DNA of 64,000 bases, from assembly GCA_944470555.2 (NCBI GenBank), contig OX104128.1:38795920-38859919 (forward strand), read 5' to 3'. The stretch is from Heterobilharzia americana (Eukaryota > Platyhelminthes > Trematoda > Strigeidida > Schistosomatidae). The position numbers and the translations under genes were made by a program. Shown one piece after another: positions 11,178 to 22,921 of this stretch. Position 1 is the stretch's first letter, and every line of letters begins with the position of its first letter. The notes beneath the pieces are model-generated. The model ran no database searches, had not been told where the DNA came from, and saw only the letters and a list, made by a program, of their open reading frames with translations.

Positions 11178-11830
11178 ATCAAAAGTAAACATGGGGACAT
11201 GGAATGTCCACACAATGTATGAACACACCAACGCTGTCCAGATTGCAAAAGAGATGAGCAGGTACAGCATAGAAGAGCTTAGAATCTGCAGATGGGAAGG
11301 AAGTGGACTCTCCAAACTGTCAACTGGAGAGGAATAAGTAATCCACTCCGATATTCTCACCCAGACGACAACCACGAGCACACTGACTTTTCCAGTAGAC
11401 ATCATGATGTCCCCAACAGCATCGAAGGCTCTCTCTCATGCAGTCGGAACCAATCTCCTCCTACAGGATCAGCATAATGACAGCAAGATGCATTCAACTC
11501 GAAAGGAAGGGAAGTCGCACTCATGCAGTGTTACGCTACGCACCTATAAGTAATGCAGATGAAGAGAAGGAGGAATTCTACAGACAACTGCAATCAGTAC
11601 TGAACGACGCCCAAATCAAGATGGCGACTCCAAAATTCTAATGAATGGTGTGACATGAATGCCAAACTGGGAATAGACAACAAAGGAAGAGAACTTATTC
11701 ATCATGGGTCGAGAGGCACTCGGTGAAATGGTGAGTGGGAATTGAGAATTGTTTTCAGACTTCTGCGCATTCAACAATTTGGTGATTGGAGGCAGTGTGT
11801 ACAAACACAGTGATATTCACAAAGCAGCTA
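11178..11830 (+). pseudogene. APE endonuclease region of the 10.9-14.2 kb RTE
   Basis: Motifs in order: GTWNVHTMYEH (11190), ELRICRWEGSGLSKLS (corresponding to the LGICESRW block, with the Glu lost), then in another frame an SYAPISNADEEKEEFYRQLQ-like stretch (about 11.53 kb). A further frame gives MNAKLGIDNKGRE and FCAFNNLVIGG (about 11.66-11.8 kb). These are the RTE endonuclease blocks, also seen at 21.5-22.1 kb. Several frameshifts make it non-coding today. Confidence 0.65.
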
Positions 11831-12339
11831 CATGGATTCGATTTCACCAGATACCAGATACACTACACTAAAAATCAGATCGACTTCATCTCAATGAGAA
11901 GAAAGTGGAGACGTAGCCAGCCTACTGGACACAAGATTAGATGAAGAAGGGAGCTGATGTGGGTTCACACTACTCACTATCTAGTGCAAGGAACCTACCT
12001 TCAAAATCAAGTTGAAAGTCGAAATCAGAGAAGTTGGTGATTATAGACCACAGTTCTAGTTCAACACGCAGAACAGAATCTAACTGAAGGATGAAACTAG
12101 AAAGGACGTCTTAACGCCAGTCATAAGTGCAAGATGGGAGAAATTAGGCAACATTCCCGAGGAAACCTCTGTCGAAGAACACTGGAACTCTTTGAAAAAG
12201 ATGTGGAAGGAAACCTGTATAACTGTGTTAGGAAGGGAGAGGAACCAGGATAAGGAATGTATCTGGATGGACATATGGAAACTGATAGAGCAGGAGGAGG
12301 GAGAGGAAGATGGTGAAGCAGAAGATGAACCAGTGAAGT

Positions 12340-13330
12340 GTGGGATGAACAACGAAAACAGAAACTGAACACAACCTATAAAAAGGTGGACAAAGAAGTG
12401 AAGAAGAGTGCGCAGAAAGACAAAAGACAATTCTACGACACACTTTCAAGTAAAGTTCTAAAGGACAAAAAGCTGTTGAAATCCGGTAAAACAGCAGGAC
12501 CAGATGGAATTCCGTCAGAAGCACTGAAAACAGACTCAGAGACAACAGTGGACATGCTCACACCATTGTTGCGGAAGGTTTGGAAGGAAGGAAAGGAACC
12601 TGCCCGTTGACTGGAAGAAGGGCGACCTAAGTGCTTGCAAAAACTGGCGTGGAATCTTGCTTCACCCCTGTCCACCTTAAGCAAAACATCAAGCCACGTC
12701 GTCCTGGAGAGACTAAAACATGCTATCGATTGAATTAGATTACTACTGAAACAGGCTGGCTGGCTGACTGACTGGCTTCAGGAAAAACAAATCATGTGCG
12801 GATCAAATTGCAACGCTAAGCTACCCACCATCATAGAAAAGAGTATAGAATAGCAGTCAATTCAACTCAACCTTAAGTTCATTGATTTTGAGAGGGCCTT
12901 CTATCTGGGCGTCGACTAAGAAGTAATTTGGCAGCCACTGCTTCAACCCTAAGGAATACCACAAACCTCATTCAACAACTATATGACAACGCCACATGCC
13001 GAGTGGTCCACAACGGAAACCACGTGATGCATTTGAAGTGAAAACAGGAGTAAGACAAGGCTGCCGACCACTATCATCACTGATGATCTTCCTGATTGTG
13101 GTCGACTGCACTGCAGTGGTGTAGGATGGATCATGCAAGAAACTGTGAGGCAGGAAAAGAGGGGAATATGCTGGCTGAACCGATGAAAAGAAAGTAGAAG
13201 ATTTGGATTTCGCCACTGATGATGATGATTTATGTCTAATGTCTTATGTCGCACAAACTAGAAGATCTACGGGTGAAAGCTAACAAATTGGCAGAAGATG
13301 CAGGGCAGTGAAGACGGCACTTCAGGTGAG
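12340..13330 (+). pseudogene. RT region of the 10.9-14.2 kb RTE
   Basis: Readable blocks: KSGKTAGPDGIPSEALKTD (about 12.48 kb), which is the usual K-A-P-G-x-D-G-I-P block before the RT core; an NWRGI-like block (about 12.64 kb); FIDFERAFYLGVD (12.89 kb, motif A with a changed centre); KTGVRQGC (13.05 kb); and a motif C region reading DFATDDDDLCLMS (13.21 kb). Motif C carries extra GAT codons compared with the normal ADD. Stops and shifts separate the blocks. Confidence 0.6.
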
Positions 13331-13589
13331 CATAGAGAAGACAAATGTGATGTAGATACCCAACCAACAACAACAGCCATAACAACAAGGGAAGGCACTA
13401 ATCACCATCAAGGGGGAAATCTGAAGGAAGAAGTCTCTTTCACCTACCTACCTATGTAGGCAGCATAGTTTCAGTTACAGGTGGCACAGATGAGGATATC
13501 CATGGCAGCATCGGAAAGACAGCAAAACAGGCCTCACTTCATCAATCTGAAACCAATCAGTGTGGAGATCTACTGCACTGCACTCTACT

Positions 13590-13650
13590 TCACTCCACTC
13601 CACTCCACTCCACTCCACATCAGTCCACTCCACCTCACTCCACACCACAA
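13590..13650 (+). repeat. partly expanded CCACT-type repeat in the RTE
   Basis: Series of cactc and related units (cactccactcc, caccacaacacaccaca). It sits at the same place in the element as the longer array at 8358-8421, in opposite orientation. Confidence 0.7.
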
Positions 13651-14237
13651 CACACCACATCACATCACACCACTCAGCATAAAGCGTGAACAATATCCGG
13701 ATTCTCAACACTAATATCAGTCAAGTGAGTCAGTGCTTCTGTGTGATGGTTGACAGACTTGGCGTGCCACGAAAAGCATTTCCATCAGACTGCAGACATG
13801 CATCATCAACAGCTGCCACCTACACTCACTCAATACTAACTAACACTGAAGATCAGATGGTCAGAAGGAATGAGTAAGAAGGAAGTGACTGTGGCTGGCT
13901 GGCTGACTGATTGACTGGCTGCCAACGAACCAATCAACAACCTATCATCCATTCAATATGGAGAAGAATTGTATTGGACATGCACTGAGAAGACCATTCT
14001 GGGAGATCAGATGATAGGCCAGTCTAAGGTGTTGAATGGGAGGTAGATGGGAAACGACGATTTTCGCGTGCCAGCTGGGGGTGACATTGAGGAGATGGTG
14101 TGAGGGGTAAATGAAAGCTTGTGGACATTGGTGTAGGCATGTTGAATAGAGTGTAGAGAAGAGATTGGAATGGGGACTTTGTATTGAAGATCGAAGTTTC
14201 CCACTAGGAACCCAAGGGAAAGAAATAGTATAATAAT

Positions 14238-15170
14238 TTGATTGAAAAAATTCTGTTATCAGTGACACCTAGATATGTTATTTGCTTTTCGTCAGCCACA
14301 AGTAACTAATATTTCCATGTGACAATTTCATAAGATCTGCTGACTAAAGCAGCATAATTAATTTATACAGTTAAACATAAAGTGTTTAAACTGATGCTTA
14401 CAGATGCTTTTTCTCGGTCGATATTCATCAAAGGTTAATATCAGTTCGACAAATATTAAAAATCTGGGAGCACTGGGCCTGTTTTTTGTCCTAGTAAGGA
14501 ATACTGAGCAGAGTGGACCCATGACCCTACCAGGGATAGAACATAGAATGATCAGGCTCCACAGCTAACACCTCACTATTATCGTTGAGTATTTATCCTC
14601 ACATCCAACTCGGTTTTTATGATTTACTTCACAAAGCAAAATAAAATAAATGATTTAACATTGTCAGTCCCTTAGTTAACCAAACGTTTCCATTGGTTTT
14701 ATTGTTCTGATCAACAATGTACTCTATATGTAAGCAGAGAAGATTTAAGCGTATTGCTTCAAGGCAGGTACGAACTCCATGATATGACGTATACTTCAGA
14801 ACAGTATAACCTTTCACTTACTTATGTAGGTTAGTAAAATATAACTAGGTTTGAAAATTGTAAGTGGTTGAATTCATTCCAGTAAACTTCAAGTAGCGTC
14901 CTCAACAATAGACGTAACTTATGTCATACATTTAGTCCCCGTTATGAACTTGAGTAACTCAGTGAGAACACTGTTTGCAGGATGAAGTGACTTCGTTTAT
15001 TTCATAAGATTTTCTGCATACAATCTGAATTAATAAGTAAATAATCGGTGTAACAAATATTAACATACCTTATATGATGCGTTTTTTAAGATATCAGTTA
15101 GTGTTTTAGAGATTGGATAAGTATTGTAGTACTTCCTTATCGAACATCCATATCAGAGGAAATAAGATGT
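14238..15170. other. mostly non-coding; eroded hammerhead-SINE piece at about 14455-14600 (-)
   Basis: At 14455-14600 the minus strand shows the tail blocks of the tRNA-derived hammerhead repeat (gtgctccca, a ctaggac-like stem II and the ggccacag region), strongly eroded. Nothing else is recognised in this stretch. Confidence 0.35.
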
Positions 15171-15174
15171 ATCC

Positions 15175-15600
15175 TTAATAGTTACAACATCAAAGTATTC
15201 TTAAAGGTGACGAACACATTACACTCACGCCTGTGTAAATTAAAAGATCTAATTCTCCATTCAGAACAACAGAACTGTGTTTACAAGGTAGACTGTAGTG
15301 AATGAGATGCCACATACATTGGAGAGACATCACATCAAGTACTAACACGATTAATCGAACACGGTCGAAGTTGCAAGAAATCACCTAGAAATTCATATGG
15401 TCTGTAAAAACTTGAAAAAAGTCCTGCCAACGCGGCTCATTTCTTTTATTCAGGTCATAAATATTCGAAAAGGTAAAAAGTCTTACAAAATAGTTTTCTT
15501 TCTGACAAACAGTGGGCCATTGGAAAAGCTATCTAAATCTGTTCGTACCTTTCTTCGATCAAAAGGAAAGATCGCTTAGACATCCCATAAATATGCCGAA
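15175..15600 (+). mobile_element. Penelope-like element fragment (GIY-YIG endonuclease end)
   Basis: In one plus-strand frame: NCVYKVDCSE, an in-frame stop, then DATYIGETSHQVLTRLIEHG. This is the GIY-YIG pattern of PLE endonucleases: a VYK strand, a Cys pair region, YIGxT, then a basic helix ending EH. Two frames downstream still read AHFFYSGH, the usual (S)GH block after the catalytic helix. No RT is attached, so it is a 5'-truncated relic. It differs from the other PLE lineages in the window. Confidence 0.6.
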
Positions 15601-16099
15601 GAATAATGACTGGCATGGATAGTTGCAAATAATATATGAAGAGAAGGTAGAACACAACTTCATTTCACCATATTTCACATGACTTATTCCGAATTTCGAC
15701 TTCTTTTCTGAGTTATATACATTCTATAAACCATTCTATATACTACATAATCCATTTTGTTATGATTCATACTTCTACCGTTATCAAAATTACCTTTATC
15801 AATATCATTATTGTGAATTATTATATATTGTTTGATATTCAAATATTCATCTTTGCAAAATAGTAATCTATTCTTTCTCACCCCTGATGACTCACAACTC
15901 AAGTGAACTTTACATAGTCAAACTAAATTTCCCCAACCTTCAGGCTTCATGGGAAGCGCGTAGACCACTCAGCCACTGACTGGGAGTCCAGTGGTTCTCA
16001 GATTGCAACTTCTGTCGATTCACGATAAAGATCGATCATCGCCCAAGGTCTTCAGATTGCATTCGCTTCCCTTCTGACCGGCTGACCTCACAGGTCACG

Positions 16100-16345
16100 G
16101 CTTCTCATTAGAACTTCATGATATCCATCTGGAAGCATAAATGGGCAACATATCGTGAGTTGACAGAAGTTGGAGACTGTGAACCATCCGATCCAGTGGC
16201 TGAATCGTTAACGTGTTTGTCAACAAGCCTAAAGGTCCTGAGTTCGGTCACCAGTCGAGTTGTGGGTGTGCACTGCTGAGGAGTCCCATAGTAGAACGAA
16301 AGAGCCATGCAGCGCTCTCAGATTTCTAATGGTTGTCCATCTGAC
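16100..16345 (+). repeat. tRNA-derived SINE with eroded hammerhead ribozyme
   Basis: Order of blocks: atcgtgagttgacagaagttgg (16153), a B-box-like gagttcggtcacc, then gcactg ctgaggag tccc ata gtagaac gaaa (16270-16301). The core nucleotides CUGANGA and GAA are kept. Stem II pairing is damaged (agaac instead of aggac), and the stem III and cleavage region reads agagccatgcagcgctc rather than a clean palindrome. The conserved end, catctgacatcattccgtggtgaatacta, follows. Cleavage activity is doubtful. Confidence 0.55.
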
Positions 16346-16349
16346 ATCA

Positions 16350-16850
16350 TTCCGTGGTGAATACTACCCCGTTCATCTCAAAAATATAATATTTATTGAA
16401 ATTGAAATGTCACTACTTTTCTGTTAAAAGTATGATGATAAGGAGACGTTACTTCATCTTACTTGCGTGATCAAGCATTTATTGCGAAAATGGTGCATTA
16501 GTGAGTTAGCTGAAATCATTATATTTCATAAGTAACAAAAATATCAAGTTGAAATATTATATAATAAAGAAAGTCAGTTTGTGAAGGTATTTGGCAGGAA
16601 GCTCTGATTCAACCAGGTTTCATGCTTGTTGGCAGTCGTCAGTAAGTTGTATCCGGTTTTGAATTGCAAGCCACGTGACCCATTGTTGCAGTCAGACACA
16701 ATACATTGAGGCTTAGAGATCACACTGCGAAATAGTTGATAAAGCTGGCTTACTCCAGTAACCTATCAAAGGAGGGAAGTGTTTCTGAAAGGACGAGAAA
16801 GAAAAAAGACTAGTACAACTTCAACGTGGTAGAATGTAATCCCATATTAG
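16350..16850. other. non-coding, nothing recognised
   Basis: AT-rich sequence between the SINE and the PLE; no supported feature. Confidence 0.4.
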
Positions 16851-16854
16851 ATTT

Positions 16855-18340
16855 GTGTATTCGATTTGTAGTACACAGGGATTCAGTATTATTCACTTGA
16901 TGACGTTCTCAGCATAAATTATTATCGCTCATGATCATATCAGTGTAACAACACTGGTTTCGATACCTGATTTTTATAGTCCTGGCACCTCATATTCCTA
17001 GTTTTGATTGTTAATAAAATTTTCCGTATCTCTGGTATACCTGTTGCGTCATTCCCAATACATATGTTGGGTTGCATGTTGATTCGATGACCAAAGACTC
17101 AGTAACCAATCTCTCTCTTTGTACCTAACTGTATTCGACTTAATTACAGTGGTTTCATCCCACCTACCTATTATCTTTTCTAGTTTATTGATCCTATTTG
17201 GGCCTGTCATTCTATATTTAACTGGCTAGTTCGACCTACTTTTGTTCACCTCACAGTCACGGCATGGAATTTGATAGATCAGATCATTTTGCTGAATTGG
17301 ATCTATTGGATACTGAAGACAGACAACAAAGCTTATCTGTGAGTGAGCTTGTAGGTTTAAATGCCAACCTAATTCCAATCTTGTTGAGAGTCCTCGCTCA
17401 AAAGGTAACGTAATCCAGGCTGTGACCTCCTTTCTACTCGTGTTGTCGTTAATATTCTTCCTTGTGCCACTGTCGTTATTTTGCTTTCTAGATGTTCTCA
17501 CCAACTTCCTAATAAGTTGTGGAGGATAATCATCTATTATTAATGCTTCTTTTATGTGTTTCAGTTCATTGTTTAGATCCTTACATTAACTAGTGAATAT
17601 TTTTGAGTATCATTTGGAAATTGAACTAAACCTGCATTAACTGGCATTTGATGAGATGACCAGAAGTCTAGATACCTGTCAGAATGTGACGGTTTTCTGT
17701 TGATGGTAGTATCCAAACCACCATCTTTCCTTCCTTTTTTTCCTGCAATCCAACATAGGTAATTCTTCTATAATCATTTCAATTGAATTGGATTGCATCT
17801 ACTATTGAGTTTATATGTATGAGGAATTTGTCGATAAGTTCCAATTTCAACACAGTAAATGCGTCGTCCACATATCGTTACCATATCTTAGGTACAGGAT
17901 TAAACATCCTTAAGGATATGTTTTCTCAACTACACAATCCATAAATATATCAGCTACTATTGGGGATATTGGCAGTCCCATTGGTACTCTTTCTGTTTGT
18001 CTATATATTACGTCCTGAGACTTGAAGACTGTGGAGGTCAGGTACAACTGTAGGGCCTAATATGATCTCATCAACCGATTTCTTGATTCTACGAATAAGT
18101 TGTGAGTCAATATTCAGTTGATTTCTGACTGCCTTCAATAGTACATTGATTGTTATTTTAACATAAAGACTTGTTAAATAAAAAGTAACCATTTTTTTCA
18201 TCTTCTCCTATATGTAGGTTATTAAATCTTTGTTGTAACTCGTAAGAACTGACCAGTCTAGAATTTGAACGGTTTCTAATAAAACATATGCTGAGATCTA
18301 CTATAACTTTCACTAAATGTATTATCTTAATCCCCTTGAC
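16855..18340 (-). mobile_element. Penelope-like element (family 1), RT + GIY-YIG, defective
   Basis: Minus-strand order: an RT block TERVPMGLPISPIVADIFMD (near 17.95-18.0 kb; the PLE GxPxGxPISP motif), RYVDDAFTVLK with an intact catalytic YVDD (17845-17877), then NRKPSHSDRYLDFWSSH (about 17.69 kb). The GIY-YIG start, LIYQIPCRDCEV, is near 17.27 kb. The 3' end near 16.86-17.0 kb shares blocks with the ends at 30.6-30.72 and 56.15-56.27 kb. Stops and frameshifts interrupt all domains. A PLE copies itself through target-primed reverse transcription using the RT and GIY-YIG nuclease. Confidence 0.75.
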
Positions 18341-18344
18341 CGAT

Positions 18345-18884
18345 TCAGAAGCAATTCTTTCTCATAGGCAAACTATAGTTATTATCGTTTTCTTGTTTGT
18401 ACACCGAAAGTGAGATAAAAGGTTATTAACCCTTTATCTTCTTCACAATCAACCTAAATAGGGTGTGACTATATCTCGTATACAATGGTGAAAGTTGTGG
18501 GAATCGAAACAAGAAAACCTGATCTATATATTCAAAATAAATATCATCCTACTTTGCATTTCTTTATCTAAAAATAGAGTATATGCATTCTATATGGACA
18601 TTTCTACCATATACTTTACTTTTCAGTCCTCATACTAATATTTTATTTTGTCTCCATCAGTTCATTTGTAAAAATTTGTTTTCAAATGTTAGTACTTTCA
18701 TAATCTTATTGTTAATATTATTATTGGAAATCATTTTCAACTTTTATGTAAAAATTGACAATCATTTTGCTACTTTTTCGTCAGATAATGTTTACGGTTC
18801 TACTTGAACGTAAATCATCGCTGCATCAGGATAATATACTCCTTATATTGTAAATTTTATGTTTATATTGATTTCATTGTATAT
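18345..18884. other. non-coding, nothing recognised
   Basis: AT-rich; the 74-codon open frame at 18583-18807 is a hydrophobic low-complexity reading without a recognised motif. The first part may still be N-terminal PLE sequence too decayed to read. Confidence 0.35.
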
Positions 18885-19270
18885 TATTATTATTATTTGT
18901 CCCTTGGGTTCCTAGTTGAATATAGGGCTTCAGTAGGACGTCTCCATTTCACTCTCTTCTCTGCAATCTTTTCAACCTAGCTCCACGACTGCTCTCATTT
19001 CTTCCTCACACGATCTCCTCCATGTCACCCTCGGCACCGACGCCCAACTCGTCGTTTCCTATCTGGGTTCCACTCAAGGGACTTGCCTGATACGCAGTGC
19101 CCCCGAATGATCTTCTCAGTGCATGCTCAATCCATCTCCACTTCCTTCTAGTGCATATTTGTTGAGTGGTAGGTTCTTGGTTGGTTCGTTGCTGGACCAG
19201 AGTTCCTTGTTGCTTATTCTTTCTGGCAATATGAGCTTCAGTAACGAGTGTAGGCAGCTGTTGATGATTT
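18885..19270 (-). mobile_element. SR2-like RTE, 5'-truncated 3' end
   Basis: Begins with the family tail (attattattattatttgtccc) and reads on the minus strand through VTWRRSCEEEMRA-type coding to about 19270. Matches 5.95-6.33 kb and 34.09-34.5 kb. Stops are present. Confidence 0.75.
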
Positions 19271-19729
19271 CATTGTATAACTAACACTAAACTGTTAATT
19301 TTTCTTCAAAATCCAAAATTCACATCCACTTGGTAAGTTCTCCATTTTCTCAAAACATTGATAGTTTCATTTCTAAAATAACATTACATTATATCTTACA
19401 TCGGTTATCGTTTTTCATCTGTTTCATAAATTTATAATTATAGACCTTCAGAAAGTCATGAGCTCAATCCTTCGTTGGGTCGTTGGTGTACAGTACTGAG
19501 AAATACTATCCAGTACTCTGGAGTTATTACAGGTTCTCCAAATGATTTCATTTCATGATGAATACCACCCGGAAATTGGTTAACTCTAATAAATCATCAA
19601 TTAAATCATTTTGATATATACTTCACTCATTCATTTCATGTAACTCTAATCCGTTTTCACCTTCATATGCAAAAATCCTTTGAATTCGAAGGTCACCCTT
19701 ACAATTGCTATGATAGTCTAATACATTGT

Positions 19730-21165
19730 TTTATGCAAAACTACTGCACTAGCTTAAATATTGAAACTTGAATGGTTATTTCAGTAGTTGTTAGGGTGGG
19801 CTTTGAAGTCATTTTTTACAGTGTTATCAGATTACTGGATTAACTTTAAGGGTGATCCTACAACTACTGAAATGACTAATTAGATATTCATACCTTAGAT
19901 AGAAGAATAGTTTTTCATAAAATGCCGGGACTTTATACTCTATTTCAGTAGTAGTTAGGGTGGCTTTTAACGCCTTTGCATTATTGGGAGTGATTTAAAA
20001 GTGACGTTGACGTCTACTTTAATAACAATCAAAACAACCAATCGTACTTTCTCATTTCACACTAATCTGCTTTTCTAGCCAAAATGAGGAAACATAATTG
20101 GTCATTTAATTCGTTACTGAGGTGACCTTAGAAGGATGACTTTAAAGTCCACCCTATCAGTTGGCGAGACAGCTAATTATATTTCTTTATTTTATGGAAA
20201 GTACTTTTTCAGGCGAAATATTGAAGCTTGATTGGTCCTTCCAGGAGTTACAAGGGTGACCTTTAAAGTCATTTCATTTTACACATAATCTGAACTTTTC
20301 TCACATCACGCAAATTGGCAAGCAGAAAAGACATTTGCAAGTTTAACACATTTGATAAATTAGGGGTCTAACACATGTTAGTTTCAACTTTTGTTTATTT
20401 CGCAAACTGAAACAGCCTGAAATATTCAACGTACGACTACTGTGTATAACTGAAACCGGTTACGAGGCTTCACAACATAATAGGAAGAAGCTAACATCAC
20501 AATAACCCACATGATAATTGAATGATTCTGAAGTTCACCCTAACACTTATTGTAGAATCCAGTTGGTAGATTGACTCTAAGTCTATCTGTAGGAAGCTCT
20601 CGCAACTATTGGAATGACCAATTTAACTTCCGTATTTTGGCTGGAAAGTACTTTTTCATGAAATATAGAAATTGAATGGGTTATTTAAGGCGCCTTTAAA
20701 GTCATTCAAGGTGAATATTAGAGTAACTTTAAAGGCACCCTAGCAACTGCCGAAATAACCAATTAGGTTCAGATATTTCGCCTAGGTGATTAGTTTTTCA
20801 TCAAATAAAGAAACTTAATTGGGTTATCTGTACAGTTGTTGGGGTGGTCTTTAAAGCCAACCCTAGCAACTGATGATAAGCTGACTACATGCTTTATGTG
20901 ATGAAAAAGTACTTTTTCTAGTCGAAATGTCAAAGTTTAATTGGTCACTCCAACAGTTTTCTGGGTTGCCTTGACAATTAATCCTTTGAAATGACTTGTT
21001 ACTGTTGTGACTTTAAAGGCCACCTTAGCAACAATCGAAATAACTGACTAGGTCCCTTCTTTCTGTTGGAAAGGCAAGTTTTCATAAAATATAGAAGTCT
21101 AATTGACTTTTTCAGTTGTTGTTAGGGTGTTCTTTAAAGTCACCACCTCTAAAGTCACTCCGATA
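19730..21165. repeat. array of alternating inverted repeat arms
   Basis: At least thirteen degenerate copies of one arm occur here. The core is a variant of ggttatttcagtagttgt followed by tagggtggcctttaaagtca. Orientation alternates. Forward arms are near 19785, 19950, 20105, 20240, 20665, 20820, 20945 and 21110. Reverse arms (gactttaaaggccaccct, gcaactgccgaaataacc) are near 19850, 20150, 20590, 20735, 20860 and 21010. Spacers often contain gtactttttcatgaaatataga. Neighbouring arms could pair into a chain of hairpins. One more pair lies at 41830-41960. No ORF crosses it. I do not recognise the family; a fold-back transposon or a satellite built from one are the options. Confidence 0.7.
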
Positions 21166-21531
21166 GTACGGAAAACCTGCAGATTCTTCATGACTAGCTT
21201 TCTCTTTTAGATATATGTTGAAATACACAAACTGAATAGCTCATTCATAGAGCTTACTTTTTATGATAACTAGTAGCCAACTCAACCTCGCCTGGCTAAC
21301 TAGTACACTAGTTACTAGCCGCAAGCCCGCTAAACAGAGAAGGTTGGGCATAGGGCTAGCAACCCTACCCTGTAAAACAAATCTAACCGCTAAACAAACT
21401 TCAAAGCACAAACAAAATATAAAAAATAATAACAAAATTATTCCTCGCTGGAATCGGAGAGACGAAATGACGCCAGTTGGTAAAAGCCTGTCTTCAGGAA
21501 GCCAATTGGCCGATGTATCTTCTCTCCCTAG

Positions 21532-22110
21532 ATGAAAGCGAAAGTAAACGTGGGGACATGGAATGTCCGCACTATGTTTGAACCCAGTAAGGCAGTCCAG
21601 ATTGCTAACGAGATGACAAGACATCACATTGAAGTGCTAGGAATTTGCGAAAGCAGATGGAATGGGAGTGGACTCTCCAAAATGTCAACTGGAGAATCAA
21701 TAATCTACTCCGATATTGTCACTCAGACGACAACCACGAGCACACTGAGTTTTCGAGTGGCTATCATGATGTCCCCAACAGCATCGAAGGCTCTCATGCA
21801 GTAGGAACCAATCTCCTCCTGCAGGATCATGACAGCAAGGTTCAACTCAAAAGGAAGAAAGGTCACAATCATACAATGTTATGCACCTACGAATAATGCA
21901 GAGCAAGAGAAAAAGGAGGAATTATACAGACAACTGCAATCAAAACTGGACAAGACCTCAGTTGGCGATATCAAAATTCTGATGGGTGACATGAACGCCA
22001 AACTGGGAGGGGACAACACAGGAAGATAGCTAACCATGGGTCGAGGAGCGCTAAGTGAAATGAACGAGAATGGAGAATTATCTGCAGAATTCTGTGCATT
22101 CAACGATTTG
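21532..22110 (+). pseudogene. APE endonuclease domain of the 21.3-24.7 kb RTE
   Basis: First frame: GTWNVRTMFEPSKAVQIANE, then LGICESRWNGSGLS with the catalytic Glu of CES-R-W kept. After a shift: KVTIIQCYAPTNNAEQEKKE and KILMGDMNAKLGGDNTGR, the YAPT and GDMNA motifs, then a stop in place of the next codon. ELSAEFCAFNDLVIG follows in another frame. All main catalytic blocks are visible, so the decay is recent relative to other copies. Confidence 0.75.
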
Positions 22111-22921
22111 GTGATTGGAGTCAGGCAGTGTGTTCAAGTACAAGGATATCCACAAAGCGAGAGACATGGATTTCACCAGACACACTAAAAATCAGATCAA
22201 CTTTATCTCAATCTCAAGAAAATGGAGACGCAGTCTACTTGACACGAGGTCAAGAGGAGGAGGAGCAGATGCAGGTTCACATTACTCACCATCTAGTGCA
22301 AGGAACCTGCCTTCCAAATCAAGTTAAAAGCCTTCAAGGAAGCTGGTGATAGACCCCAATTCAAGTACAACACTCGGAAACTGAAGGATGAAACTACAAA
22401 GGAAATGTTCATGGCAGCCATCAAGACAAAATGGGAGATATCGAGGAACATCCCTGAAGAAACCTGTGTGGAAGAACACTGGGAGTCTTTGAAAGCTATG
22501 TGGAAAGAAACCTGCACAACAGTATTAGGAAGGAGAAGAAAGAAGACAAGGAATGGATCTCAATGGATACCTGGAAGCTGATAGAGGATGGGAGGATGGT
22601 GAAGCAGAAGATAAACCAGTGCAGTGCAAGGATGCTCAACGACAAGAGGAACTGAGTACAATATATAAAACACAACACTGGACAAAGAAGTAAAGAAGAG
22701 TGCACAGAAAGACAAGAGATACTTCTACGAAACACTGGCAAGTGAAGCAGAACAGGCTGCCGCAGGTAGGAGAGACCTGACAACATTGTATCAAATAACC
22801 AGGTTACTATCTGGGAGGGAAGAGATCAACGCAGACTAAACCAATAAAAGATGATGACGGAAATCTAATTACGAAAGAAGAGAAACAAAGGAAACAATGG
22901 GCCGACCACTTCGAGAAGCTC

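Larger units (their letters stand above)
10926..14237 (+). mobile_element. near full-length SR2-like RTE, defective
   Basis: About 3.3 kb with both ends. The 5' leader begins at about 10926 (shared with 8805 and 21265). The EN start is at about 11175, with VNMGTWNVHTMYEH. RT follows to about 13.3 kb and the C-terminal tail to about 14.2 kb, with a short ATAATA tail. Frame breaks occur throughout: EN needs at least three frames, and RT motifs are scattered across frames and partly deleted. The 3' 0.75 kb is very similar, in inverted orientation, to 7741-8500. The copy sits just after a SINE relic. Confidence 0.8.

Noticed and set aside
12080..12684. Minus-strand frames of 83-116 codons rich in Ser, Phe and Leu
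   Set aside because: Antisense shadows of the plus-strand RTE ORF.
18583..18807. A hydrophobic 74-codon frame as a small membrane protein
   Set aside because: Phe/Ile/Leu content is what AT-rich random sequence gives; no start context, repeat or neighbour supports it.
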